DNA from: Rubrivirga sp.
Lineage (GTDB): Bacteria > Bacteroidota > Rhodothermia > Rhodothermales > Rubricoccaceae
NCBI GenBank assembly: GCA_012269805.1
Contig: JAAXJP010000226.1
Span: 1-8,343, forward strand
Reading direction: 5' to 3'
Length of the DNA stretch: 8,343 nucleotides
The position numbers and the translations under genes were made by a program. The notes under the pieces were generated by a model. It saw only the letters and a list, made by a program, of their open reading frames with translations, did no database searches and had not been told where the DNA came from. Positions 1 through 7,147 of this stretch are shown piece by piece (the stretch's first letter is position 1; each line of letters begins with the position of its first letter).

Positions 1-1
1 G

Positions 2-427
2 TACGGGATCGCCTGGGGCGTCCTCGGCGCCGCGCTCGCCTGCTACGACGCGGCCCTCCAGCACACAACCTCGCGCGAGCAGTTCGGCAAGCCGGTCGCT
101 GGCTTCCAGCTCGTCCAGAACCACATCGCCGACATGCTGGCCGACATCACGAAGGCGCAGCTCGTGGCGTGGCGCCTCGGTCGGATGAAGGACGAGGGGA
201 CCATGCGCCCGCAGCACGTTTCCCTCGCCAAGCGCGACAACGTCCGGACGGCGCTGGCGGTCGCGCGGCAGAGCCGCCAGCTGCTCGGCGGTAACGGCGT
301 CCTTGGCATCTACCCGGTCATGCGTCACATGGCGAACCTCGAGTCCGTCGTGACCTACGAGGGCACCGACGAGGTCCACACGCTCGTCCTCGGGCAAGAG
401 GCGACTGGGCTCAACGCGTTCTCGTAG
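2..427 (+). CDS. gcdH: Glutaryl-CoA dehydrogenase, C-terminal part (5' end off the window)
   Basis: This is the last 141 residues of an acyl-CoA dehydrogenase fold enzyme, open from the left edge to the TAG at 425-427. The sequence matches the C-terminal helical domain of glutaryl-CoA dehydrogenase closely. The fragment begins YGIAWGVLGA, followed by the REQFGKP segment (25-31), LVQNHIADML, RLGRMKDEG (58-66), the LGGNG loop (95-99), MRHMANLE, and TYEGTDEVH (118-126). In the last motif Glu120 is at the position of the catalytic base that removes the alpha proton. Family members are about 390-440 residues, so roughly two thirds is missing, including the N-terminal and beta domains. Known family role: FAD-dependent oxidation and decarboxylation of glutaryl-CoA to crotonyl-CoA in lysine, tryptophan and aromatic degradation, in the cytoplasm, with electrons passed to ETF. 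The close match to GcdH rather than generic acyl-CoA dehydrogenases makes the call strong; the Arg that binds the glutaryl carboxylate lies outside the window. Confidence 0.93.
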   Translation, partial: YGIAWGVLGAALACYDAALQHTTSREQFGKPVAGFQLVQNHIADMLADITKAQLVAWRLGRMKDEGTMRPQHVSLAKRDNVRTALAVARQSRQLLGGNGVLGIYPVMRHMANLESVVTYEGTDEVHTLVLGQEATGLNAFS

Positions 428-435
428 CGCAACGT

Positions 436-452
436 CGCGGGCCTCCCCCGCG
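436..452 (+). terminator. Possible GC-rich terminator hairpin after gcdH
   Basis: A perfect 6-bp stem, CGCGGG (436-441) paired with CCCGCG (447-452), with a 5-base loop, lies 8 bases after the gcdH stop. There is no T-tract behind it, so it is not a textbook intrinsic terminator. It could be a processing or attenuation hairpin, or chance in GC-rich DNA. Confidence 0.25.
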
Positions 453-481
453 TACTCGGCTCCTCACCACACGACATCGAC

Positions 482-811
482 ATGGGACCCGGAGAGGTTA
501 TCGCCGCGCTCGCTCTGTTCGTGGGCATGCCCTGGGCCGTGTTCTCGGGGATCGCCAAGATCAAGGCCGCCGACGGCGGCGGCAGCCCCGACGGCGCCAG
601 CCTCCGAAAGAGCGAGCTCGAGGCGATCATCGGGGCGGCCGTCGAGGACGCGACCGCGCCGCTCCGCCGCCGCGTCGAGACGCTCGAGGCCATCGTGACG
701 CAGGAGGACGGGGCCATGGACCGGATCGACCCGGCGGTCCTCGCCGACGCGCTCGACCACGACGCCGAGGCCGCCGCGCCGACTGCGGCCCGGCGCCGGA
801 CGCGCGAGTAG
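482..811 (+). CDS. Small single-pass membrane protein with PspB-like layout
   Basis: This 109-residue protein has an N-terminal hydrophobic segment (about residues 5-24, beginning VIAALALFVGMPWAVF) that could span the inner membrane. A short Gly/Ser-rich linker (31-40) follows. Residues 41-75 are charged and helical, including LRRRVETLEAIVTQED, and could form a short coiled coil. The tail is acidic to Ala-rich (80-101) and ends in a basic TAARRRTRE. A membrane helix followed by an R-x-x-x-LE-x-I coiled-coil segment resembles the phage-shock protein PspB and related Bacteroidetes-type small proteins. The resemblance is in topology and a few residues, not a proven homology, and no pspA or pspC is nearby. 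The ATG at 482 is chosen because the hydrophobic segment starts right after it; no Shine-Dalgarno sequence is visible. The gene follows gcdH after 54 bases and overlaps the next gene by one base, so those two are probably translated together. Confidence 0.72.
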   Translation: MGPGEVIAALALFVGMPWAVFSGIAKIKAADGGGSPDGASLRKSELEAIIGAAVEDATAPLRRRVETLEAIVTQEDGAMDRIDPAVLADALDHDAEAAAPTAARRRTRE

Positions 812-1086
812 TGGCGTCGGTCCGGCCGGAGCACGACGACGCGTTCTGGGACGCTCTCGCAGAGCGCGACTGGCGGCGCGTCCGTTGGCGCCGCTCGCGG
901 TCGCCGGACGCCCCGCCGGAGGGCGCCGTGTGCCTCGCCTACGGCACGCCGATCCACCGGCGCGGTACGTACTACGTCCGCCCGGCGTACACCGACGGGG
1001 CCGACTGGCTGAGCCAGCAGGCCTACGACACGATGGTCCGGAGGGCGCGGGGCCGCCGGGCCTCCCGCCGGTCCGGCACCCGGTGA
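811..1086 (+). CDS. Hypothetical 91-residue basic protein, coupled to upstream gene
   Basis: I do not recognise this family. The GTG start shares its first base with the upstream stop (TAGTG at 809-813), the usual sign of translational coupling, and this is the main reason to accept the gene. The protein begins with an acidic/aromatic stretch (EHDDAFWDALAERDW, 7-21) and an Arg-rich segment (22-30). A central region then looks folded: GAVCLAYGTPIHRRGTYYVR (38-57), with closely spaced Tyr, Gly and His, and ADWLSQQAYDTMV (64-76). The Arg-rich tail (RRARGRRASRRSGTR) could bind nucleic acid or be disordered. There is no signal peptide, membrane helix or Cys pair. The gene ends 19 bases before the convergent phosphatase gene. 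Codon use matches the neighbours. It is real with moderate confidence; function unknown. Confidence 0.55.
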   Translation: MASVRPEHDDAFWDALAERDWRRVRWRRSRSPDAPPEGAVCLAYGTPIHRRGTYYVRPAYTDGADWLSQQAYDTMVRRARGRRASRRSGTR

Positions 1087-1105
1087 CCCGGCCCGCCTCG
1101 GGGAG

Positions 1106-2128
1106 TCAGTCGCCGAGGCCGAACGGGAGGTCGAGCCGGGCCCCGCGCTGGAGCGGGACCTCGGACTCGTAGACCAGCCGCTGGTCCTCGTCGTAGCTCT
1201 GGACCGTCATCCGCGCCCGCGTCATGGACACGGCCATGAAGCCGGGCGCGCGGAGGGCGAACAGGGTGTTCGGCGTCTCGACCACCTCGCGCGTGAGGGA
1301 GCCGGCGCCGGACACGAAGTAGTCGACCGTCGATCCCTCGGGGCGGTGGTGCTGGAGGTTGTGGTCGTGGCCAGCGAAGTAGGCCTGGACGCCGTACTCC
1401 TCGAACAGCGGCACCAGCCGCTCGACGAGCCGCTCGTTGTCGGAATACGCCGTCGAGCCGACGTAGATGGGGTGGTGGCCGACGACGATCTTCCAGGCCG
1501 CATCGGAGCCGGCGAGCGTCCGCTCCAGCCACTCGAGCTGGTCGTCGTGGTCCCACGTGCCGGTGTCGGAAAAGCGGCGGCGGTAGTCCTCAGGGTAGGC
1601 GAGCGGGTTCGTGTCGAGGAACACGAGGAGCACCTCGGTCTCGTCATCCACGTTGAGCGTCTCAGCGTAGTACTGGGCCGGGAGGTACCACCGCTCACTG
1701 GTCTCGGTGTAGGCGATCTGGGCTGGCACGTCGCCCTGCCAGTCGTGGTTGCCGAGCGTGACGTACCACCGGCTCTGGAGCACGGGAGCCGTGTAGATCC
1801 GCTCGTACGACCGCTCCCACTTCACGTCGTCGACGCCGGTGACGCCGGAGAGGTAGAAGTTGTCGCCCGTCGAGATCGTGAACTGGCTCCGCACGCGCTC
1901 TCCGACGACGCCCATGGCCTCGGCGACCTCGGCCTGGTTGAAGAACCCGTTCCGGCCCCAGTCGCCGACGACGAGGAAATTGAGGGCGGTCGAGTCGAAC
2001 GGCGCGGGCTCCCCGGCCGCAAGCGCCTCGTAGTCGGGCACTCGCTGGCCGACGGGCTGCGGCGTCCCGCACCCCCAGACGAGGGCGACGGCGGCGAGGA
2101 GGGCGAGCGGGAAGCGGAGCGTCGTCAC
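1106..2128 (-). CDS. Lipoprotein purple acid phosphatase, tartrate-resistant (ACP5-like) type
   Basis: This 340-residue calcineurin-fold metallophosphoesterase carries every dinuclear-metal motif of the family in order: GDWG (Asp56), GDNFY (Asp89, Tyr92), GNHD (Asn127), GHHP (His218) and GHDH (His254, His256). The Tyr in GDNFY gives purple acid phosphatases their Fe(III) charge-transfer colour. GNHDWQG followed by AQIAYTETSERW (136-147) and FAGHDHNLQ (251-259) matches the small mammalian-type (ACP5) purple acid phosphatases rather than the larger plant type. These enzymes hydrolyse phosphomonoesters, sometimes phosphoproteins or nucleotides. The N-terminus is a short basic and hydrophobic segment ending VWGC, a plausible lipobox with Cys20 as the lipidated residue, so the protein should be anchored in an envelope membrane. 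The Trp at -2 is unusual. The GTG at 2128 gives this lipoprotein; a second in-frame GTG at 2146 would add six residues. Neither has a clear Shine-Dalgarno sequence. The gene follows the GH31 gene on the same strand after 52 bases and may be the last gene of that operon. Confidence 0.88.
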   Translation of the reverse strand: MTTLRFPLALLAAVALVWGCGTPQPVGQRVPDYEALAAGEPAPFDSTALNFLVVGDWGRNGFFNQAEVAEAMGVVGERVRSQFTISTGDNFYLSGVTGVDDVKWERSYERIYTAPVLQSRWYVTLGNHDWQGDVPAQIAYTETSERWYLPAQYYAETLNVDDETEVLLVFLDTNPLAYPEDYRRRFSDTGTWDHDDQLEWLERTLAGSDAAWKIVVGHHPIYVGSTAYSDNERLVERLVPLFEEYGVQAYFAGHDHNLQHHRPEGSTVDYFVSGAGSLTREVVETPNTLFALRAPGFMAVSMTRARMTVQSYDEDQRLVYESEVPLQRGARLDLPFGLGD

Positions 2129-2180
2129 AGCGCAGGCCCAACGCACGAGGGCGTGGCATGCGTTCCCGAGGCCGGCCACC

Positions 2181-4535
2181 CTACCGCCGGATTTCGAGCG
2201 AGGCCCCGACGGGGGCGGTGAACCGGGCGACCCCATCCCACTCCGACTCGACCTCCTCGCCGTTCGCGGCGACCCGGGCTGGCGCGTCGCCGAGGCCGTG
2301 GACCGCGATGTCCCAGGCGATCCACTCGGGCTCGTACTCGCCGGTGACGGCGCAGGTGACGTGAACCGACTCGCCGTCATCCTCGAGGTCGAGACGGCCG
2401 AGCCAGCGGTCGCCGTCGCCGTCGCCCGCGTCGTCGTAGAGCCACGACGTGTGGCGCCCGGGCGCGGGATAGACGTGGAGCACGAGCCGCTCGACCGCCT
2501 CACCGGTGTGCTGGCGGACCGGGCCGAGGGGCAGGACCGAGCCTCCGCGCACGTAGAGTGGGACGCGGTCGAGCGGCGCTTGCGTCCAGATCGTCTGGCG
2601 GCCCTCGAAGCGCGCACCCGTCCAGAAGTCGACCCAGCCGGCCTCGGCGTCGGGGAGGTACACCTCCCGCTCGGACTGTCCTTCCTCGAGGACCGGCTGC
2701 GCCAGGAGCGAAGCCCCGACGTAGAACCCGAGCGGGCTCGTCCGGCGGATCGTCTCGTCATCGGGGTGGACGAGCGGGAGCGGGCGGAGGATCGGCGTGC
2801 CGTGCGTGGCGGCCTGCCAGAGGGCTGTGTAGAAGACGGGCAGGAGGCGGTACCGGAGCTCGATGGCCTCGCGGCAGACGCGCTCGACCTCGTCGCCGAA
2901 CAGCCACGGTTCTTGGCGCGGCGTGTCGACGGCCGAGTGGTTCCGGAACAGCGGCGTGAGCGCGCCGACCTGCGTCCACCGCGCGAGTAGCTCGCCGGTC
3001 GGCTCGCCGACGAAGCCGCCGACGTCGGACCCGGTGAACGTCATGCCGGAGACGCCGAGCGAGAGGCACGTCTGTACGGCCAGCTTGAGGTGGTCCCACG
3101 TCGCCGAGTTGTCGCCCGTCCAGCTCGTCCCGAACCGCTGGGCGCCGGCGTACGACGCGCGCGTGATGGTGAACGGCCGCTTGTCCGGGGCGATCTCGCG
3201 GAGGCCCTCGAACGTGGCCCGCTGCATCTGCATCCCGTAGACGTTGTGCGCCTCGGCGTGCGTCCCGCCCTCGCCCTCGAAGGCGTGGAGCGCCTCATTC
3301 GGGATCGTGCCCACGTCGTGCTCGGCGTCCATCGAGCCCTCGACGTGCTCGACGGAGAACAGCGCGGGCTCGTTCATGTCGTTCCACACCCCGTCGACGC
3401 CGTCGCGAAGCAGGCCCTCATGGAGCGCGCCCCACCATCGGCGGACCTCCGGGTTGGTGTAGTCGGGGAAGGCGCAAAGGCCGGGCCACACGTGGCCGTG
3501 GACCTCCGAGCCGTCGGGGTAGGTGACGTAGGCGTCCCGGTCCTGGCCGTCGCGGTAGACGGTGTAGTCCGGGTCGTCGGCCTTGACGCCGGGGTCGATG
3601 ATGACGACCGACTTGAACCCGTCCGCCTCCAGGTCCGCGAGGAGCGCCGACGGGTCTGGGAACCGTTCGCGGTCCCACGTGAACACGCGGTACCCGTCCA
3701 TGTAGTGGATGTCGAAGTACAGCGCGTCGCACGGGATCCCGCGGTCGCGGAAGCCGGCAGCCACCTCGCGGATCTCGCCCTCGTTCATGTACGAGTAGCG
3801 GCACTGGTGGTAGCCGAGCGCCCACTTCGGGAGCATCGGCGTCCGCCCGGTGAGCCGGGCGTACGTCTCGACGACGCCGAGCGGCGTCGGCCCGTGGAGG
3901 ACGTAGAGGTCCAGCGCGCCGCCGTCGGCCGACCACGTCATCCGGTCGCCGTCGGCGGCGCCGAGGTCGAACCGGCTCCGGAACGTGTTGTCGTAGAACA
4001 GGCCGACGGCCCCATCGGAGCCCTGCTTGAGCACGAAGGGGACCGACTTGTAGAGCAGGTCCGTGCCTCGGCCGTACTTGAAAGCGTCGGTGTTCCAGAG
4101 CTCGACGGCGTGGCCGCGGCGGTCGAGCGCGAGCGCCTTGTCGCCCAGCCCGAACAGCCGGTCGTCGGGCTCGAGGGCGACGGCGTGGGCCGCGCCCTCG
4201 GCGGGCAGCGCCTCCGCCTCGGCGAGCACGTGGCCACGCCGGCGGTCGGTGACGACGAACGCGCCGGTCTCGACGGTCACGCGGACTCGGAGCGCGGCGG
4301 TCTCGACCTCCACCACTTCGTTGGCGTCGCGGACCCGCCAGTGCGACGGGCCGTCCCACCGCGCGTCGGGGTCGAGGGCGTACGACGGCCGCTCGCGCGG
4401 CGCCTCACCATCACGTACGAGGCGGATGCGGACGACCTCGTCCGCCAGCGCGTCGAGGCGGAGCTCGCCGGCGTGGGTGGAGAGGCTGAGGGCGCCGGCC
4501 GCCACGGCCGGCGCGTCGATCAGGGGGGACGACAT
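2181..4535 (-). CDS. GH31 alpha-glucosidase (downstream paralogue)
   Basis: This 784-residue glycoside hydrolase family 31 enzyme has the usual order. The N-terminal beta-sandwich covers about 1-235 and includes FGLGDK (128-133) and LWNTDAF (146-152). The catalytic barrel covers about 236-590 and the C-terminal beta domains about 590-784. Catalytic residues are visible: the nucleophile Asp386 in VWNDMNEP and the acid/base Asp475 in WTGDN. Other conserved residues are Asp275 and Asp280 in FDIHYMDGYRVFTW, Arg459 in TITRASYAG, His533 in FRNHS, and QEPW at 541-544. The mechanism is retaining hydrolysis of non-reducing terminal alpha-linked glucose. Length and motifs fit Bacillus alpha-glucosidase II-like enzymes. 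There is no signal peptide, so it should be cytoplasmic and act on imported maltooligosaccharides or similar alpha-glucosides. The ATG at 4535 is the first start after the upstream stop, 14 bases away; frames opening further upstream would overlap the other GH31 gene. The exact substrate linkage cannot be read from the sequence; alpha-xylosidase is less likely given the standard alpha-glucosidase motifs. Confidence 0.93.
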   Translation of the reverse strand: MSSPLIDAPAVAAGALSLSTHAGELRLDALADEVVRIRLVRDGEAPRERPSYALDPDARWDGPSHWRVRDANEVVEVETAALRVRVTVETGAFVVTDRRRGHVLAEAEALPAEGAAHAVALEPDDRLFGLGDKALALDRRGHAVELWNTDAFKYGRGTDLLYKSVPFVLKQGSDGAVGLFYDNTFRSRFDLGAADGDRMTWSADGGALDLYVLHGPTPLGVVETYARLTGRTPMLPKWALGYHQCRYSYMNEGEIREVAAGFRDRGIPCDALYFDIHYMDGYRVFTWDRERFPDPSALLADLEADGFKSVVIIDPGVKADDPDYTVYRDGQDRDAYVTYPDGSEVHGHVWPGLCAFPDYTNPEVRRWWGALHEGLLRDGVDGVWNDMNEPALFSVEHVEGSMDAEHDVGTIPNEALHAFEGEGGTHAEAHNVYGMQMQRATFEGLREIAPDKRPFTITRASYAGAQRFGTSWTGDNSATWDHLKLAVQTCLSLGVSGMTFTGSDVGGFVGEPTGELLARWTQVGALTPLFRNHSAVDTPRQEPWLFGDEVERVCREAIELRYRLLPVFYTALWQAATHGTPILRPLPLVHPDDETIRRTSPLGFYVGASLLAQPVLEEGQSEREVYLPDAEAGWVDFWTGARFEGRQTIWTQAPLDRVPLYVRGGSVLPLGPVRQHTGEAVERLVLHVYPAPGRHTSWLYDDAGDGDGDRWLGRLDLEDDGESVHVTCAVTGEYEPEWIAWDIAVHGLGDAPARVAANGEEVESEWDGVARFTAPVGASLEIRR

Positions 4536-4549
4536 GCAGAAGGGAAGGG

Positions 4550-7063
4550 CTAGCGGACCTCGACGCGATCGACGTCGGTGCGGGTCCGGACGACGAGCCA
4601 CGCGCCGTCCTCGGCCGCGGCGATCTCGGCGTCGCCGAGGGCGGGCGAGAGCGCGACCTCCGACCCATCGACGCGCACGGTGCGGGCGTCGCCGAGGCCG
4701 GCGAGCGGGATCCGCCACTCGACGTGATGGTGCGGGACGCCGTGGGAGCCCTCGCGGCGGATCGCCGCGGTCAGGCCCGCCTCGGCGTCCGCGTCGAGGT
4801 CGACGTGGAGGCGGGTCCAGTCGCCGTCGCGGTAGGCAAAGGAGATCCCGTCGTCGAAGTAGAAGGAGGAGGAGCTGGTGCCGGGGAACGTCCAGAGCGT
4901 GAGCGTGCCGGGCTCGGCGAGGGCCGTCGACAGGGACGGCGGGTCGAGGGCGACGACCCCGCCGGCGCGACCAAAGAGCGGGAGGGTGTCGAGCGGGGCC
5001 TCGACGGCCTGGCGCTGGCCGCTGGCGAGGTGCTCACCCGTCCACACGTCGTACCACCCGCCCGGCGCGTCGGGGAAGTAGACGTCCCGCTGGCGGGCGC
5101 CGTCGGCGACCACCGGGCACGCCATGAGGTGCGCGCCGAGGTACATCTGGTCGTCGCAGCCGCGGTGCGTCTCGGGGTCCGTCGGGTGCTCGAGGGCGAG
5201 CGCCTTCATCGGGGGCTCGGCCGTCCGCGTGCACGCCTCGAACGCCGAGTAGAGCGTCGGGAGGAGCCGGTAGCGGAGTTCGAGGTAGCGTTTCGAGATG
5301 GTCTCGACCTCCTCGCCGAAGCTCCACGGCTCCTGTTGGTCGATCTCCTCGTGCGAGTAGTGCGTCCGCATGAACGGGTACAGCACGCCGGCCTGCATCC
5401 ATCGGGCGTAGAGCTCGGGCGACGGGCGCCCCGCGAACCCGCCGATGTCGGGGCCGCAGAAGGCGAGGCCGCTGAGGGAGAGGCTCTGGCAGATGCGGAG
5501 CGAGAGGAGGAGGTGCTCCCAACTCGACACGTTGTCGCCGGTCCACGCCGCGGCGTAGCGCTGGCTGCCGGCAAAGCACGCCCGTGTGAGGAGGAACGGC
5601 CGCTCGTCAGGGCGGACCTCCAACAACCCCTCGCGCGTGGCCTGGGCCATGAGGAGGCCGTAGACGTTGTGGGCCTCGCGGTGGTCGGTGGGGCCGGTCC
5701 CGCGGTCTTCGAAGGCGAACTGGACCTCGTCGGGGAAGTCGCGGCCGCCGAGGATGGCGGGCTCGTTCATGTCGTTCCAGACGCCCGTCACGCCCGCGTT
5801 GAGGTAGCGCTCGTGCGTCCGCCCCCACCAGCTCCGCGCCTCGCGCTTCGAGAAGTCGGGCCAGTGGACGTCGCCGGGCCAGACGGTGTCGGTAAAGCCC
5901 GAGCCGTCGGGGTTCTCACAGAACAGGCGCCGGCTCTTGCCCTCCCGGTACGCGAAGTAGTCGGGGTCCACTTTCACGCCTGGGTCCACGATCACGACCG
6001 AGCGGACGCCGAGCTCGGCGAGGTCGTCGTTGAGCCCCTTCGGATCCGGGAACGCCTCATCGTCCCACGTGAAGACGCGGAAGCCGTCCATGTAGGCAAT
6101 GTCGAGGTGGATGCACTCGAGCGGGAGGTCGCGGCGGCGGAACTCGTGGGCGATCCACCGCGCGTAGCCGGCGTCCTGGTAGTTCCATCGGCTCTGGTGG
6201 TAGCCGAGCGACCACTTCGCGGGCATCGGCTTGTGGCCCGTGAGGTCGCAGTAGCGGCGGAGCGGGTGCTTCAGCCCGGCGGGGTCGCCTGCCTCGGGGG
6301 CGAACACGTAGTACCGGAGCTCGCCGTCCTCCGACCCGAACCACCAGTCGCCCGAGGCGGCGGCGCCCAGGTCCATCTCGGAGCGGTACGAGTTGTCGAG
6401 GTAGAGTCCGGCGCCGGTCCAGCCCCCGCCGTCGGGGGCGAGGACGAGCGTGAACGGGATCGACTTGTAGATCGGGTCCTGCTCGGGCGCGTAGGCGTAG
6501 GTGTCGGCGTTCCAGAACGTGAGCTGGCGGCCGGAGCGGTCGAGCTCGAACGTCTTGTCGCCGAGGCCGAAAAACCGCGTGTCCGGCGCGTGGGCCTTCC
6601 AGCAGCGCGTGGCCGTCCGGCCGTCGACGTCGGCCCAGCCGGCGCCGGCGGTGTCCTGGAGGAACGGCCGCCCGTCGGGCGTCTCGAACGAGAGCCGACA
6701 CGGGCTCTTGCGCACCCGGAGCGTCATCGCGTCGGTCGCCACGCGCCACGCGTCCCCGTCGTCGACGAGCGCGATCGCGAGGCCGTCCCAGCCCTGCTCC
6801 GCATCGAGGGCGTACGAGAACGGAGTCTCGTCGGCGTCGGCGCCGTGACCCGCCTCGGCAAAGTCGCCGGAGGGGGCGAGGCGGACCCGGGCGACGTCGG
6901 CGGCGAGGAACGAGACCGCGAGCCGAGGGCCGCCGCAATCGATCACCACCGTCGCCCCGACGACCTCGGCGGAGACGGCGTCCCCGAGGAGGGTGAACCG
7001 GTCGTCCGGGATCGCCGCGAACGGGTGCGGGAGGGCGGGGCGGGACCCCGCGTAGGTGCTCAT
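4550..7063 (-). CDS. GH31 alpha-glucosidase-like enzyme (upstream paralogue)
   Basis: This 837-residue GH31 enzyme is the first gene of the sugar unit. The N-terminal beta-sandwich (about 1-280) includes FFGLGDKTFELDR (164-176) and FWNADTYAY (183-191). The barrel (about 281-640) starts at WSLGYHQSRW (284-293). Asp321 and Asp326 lie in LDIAYMDGFRVFTW, the nucleophile Asp431 in VWNDMNEP, Arg494 in LLTRACFAG, and the acid/base Asp510 in WTGDN. The C-terminal beta domains follow. All catalytic residues are present, so it should be active. It differs from its neighbour at conserved places: Ala323 replaces the His of the DIHYMDG motif, and MRTHYSHEEIDQQEPW (565-580) replaces FRNHSAVDTPRQEPW. This hints at a different chain-length or linkage preference. 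There is no signal peptide, so it should be cytoplasmic. The ATG at 7063 is used; a 12-bp operator palindrome sits four bases upstream of it, and no Shine-Dalgarno sequence is visible. Fourteen bases separate it from the second GH31 gene, so the two are almost certainly one transcript. Confidence 0.92.
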   Translation of the reverse strand: MSTYAGSRPALPHPFAAIPDDRFTLLGDAVSAEVVGATVVIDCGGPRLAVSFLAADVARVRLAPSGDFAEAGHGADADETPFSYALDAEQGWDGLAIALVDDGDAWRVATDAMTLRVRKSPCRLSFETPDGRPFLQDTAGAGWADVDGRTATRCWKAHAPDTRFFGLGDKTFELDRSGRQLTFWNADTYAYAPEQDPIYKSIPFTLVLAPDGGGWTGAGLYLDNSYRSEMDLGAAASGDWWFGSEDGELRYYVFAPEAGDPAGLKHPLRRYCDLTGHKPMPAKWSLGYHQSRWNYQDAGYARWIAHEFRRRDLPLECIHLDIAYMDGFRVFTWDDEAFPDPKGLNDDLAELGVRSVVIVDPGVKVDPDYFAYREGKSRRLFCENPDGSGFTDTVWPGDVHWPDFSKREARSWWGRTHERYLNAGVTGVWNDMNEPAILGGRDFPDEVQFAFEDRGTGPTDHREAHNVYGLLMAQATREGLLEVRPDERPFLLTRACFAGSQRYAAAWTGDNVSSWEHLLLSLRICQSLSLSGLAFCGPDIGGFAGRPSPELYARWMQAGVLYPFMRTHYSHEEIDQQEPWSFGEEVETISKRYLELRYRLLPTLYSAFEACTRTAEPPMKALALEHPTDPETHRGCDDQMYLGAHLMACPVVADGARQRDVYFPDAPGGWYDVWTGEHLASGQRQAVEAPLDTLPLFGRAGGVVALDPPSLSTALAEPGTLTLWTFPGTSSSSFYFDDGISFAYRDGDWTRLHVDLDADAEAGLTAAIRREGSHGVPHHHVEWRIPLAGLGDARTVRVDGSEVALSPALGDAEIAAAEDGAWLVVRTRTDVDRVEVR

Positions 7064-7067
7064 GAGC

Positions 7068-7079
7068 GTAAGCGCTTAC
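7068..7079. promoter_or_regulatory. LacI/GalR-family operator palindrome GTAAGCGCTTAC
   Basis: A perfect 12-bp inverted repeat with a central CG, four bases upstream of the GH31 start at 7063. The core AAGCGCTT is the classic half-site pair bound by LacI/GalR-family regulators, including CcpA-type cre sites and maltose/glucoside repressors. A sugar-hydrolase gene directly downstream is the expected context. Bound here, a repressor would block initiation or early elongation at a promoter just upstream. The regulator is not encoded in the window. No second copy was found by eye. Confidence 0.7.
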
Positions 7080-7088
7080 TTGGCCCAC

Positions 7089-7094
7089 ATGATA
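7089..7094 (-). promoter_or_regulatory. Possible -10 element (TATCAT) of the GH31 operon
   Basis: Read on the - strand, TATCAT differs from TATAAT at one base and lies nine bases upstream of the operator palindrome. A transcript starting about seven bases after it would begin at the edge of the operator and have a leader of about 20 bases, a classical repression layout. No convincing -35 hexamer is present at 16-19 bases upstream, so the call is weak. Confidence 0.25.
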
Positions 7095-7121
7095 CCCACC
7101 TCGGGCCTCGAACACGCGACG

Positions 7122-7147
7122 GGAGCGGTCCTCTCCGGCGACGCTCC
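7122..7147 (-). terminator. Possible hairpin terminator after the membrane-protein gene
   Basis: On the - strand, GGAGCG (7147-7142) directly follows the TGA stop of the upstream gene and pairs perfectly with CGCTCC (7127-7122) across a 14-base loop. There is no T-tract, so it is weak as an intrinsic terminator. Its position between the SAM hydrolase pair and the GH31 promoter region would suit separating two transcription units. Confidence 0.25.

Noticed and set aside
1087..1105. Bidirectional terminator between convergent genes
   Set aside because: Only a 4-bp CCCG/CGGG stem with a 3-base loop (1092-1102) and no T-tract; too weak in such GC-rich DNA.
2170..2177. GGCCGGCC palindrome in the GH31-phosphatase gap
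   Set aside because: A short all-GC palindrome is expected by chance here, and nothing around it suggests a regulatory site.
1346..2221. Open frame of 291 residues on the + strand, antisense to the phosphatase
   Set aside because: Same cause: the phosphatase on the other strand has all family motifs, and this frame has none.
2129..2761. Upstream extension of the phosphatase frame to a 551-residue product
   Set aside because: The added 211 residues are Ser/Arg/Thr-rich shadow of the GH31 gene; the signal peptide and conserved domain start at about 2128.
3090..4553. Long open frame of 487 residues on the + strand, antisense to a GH31 gene
   Set aside because: It mirrors the GH31 codons; the product is a low-complexity Val/Arg/Glu-rich string with no recognisable motif. 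Long antisense frames are expected in GC-rich coding DNA.
4536..4718. Upstream extension of the downstream GH31 frame to 845 residues
   Set aside because: The extra 61 residues are Arg-rich and overlap the end of the other GH31 gene; homology-like sequence begins after the ATG at 4535.
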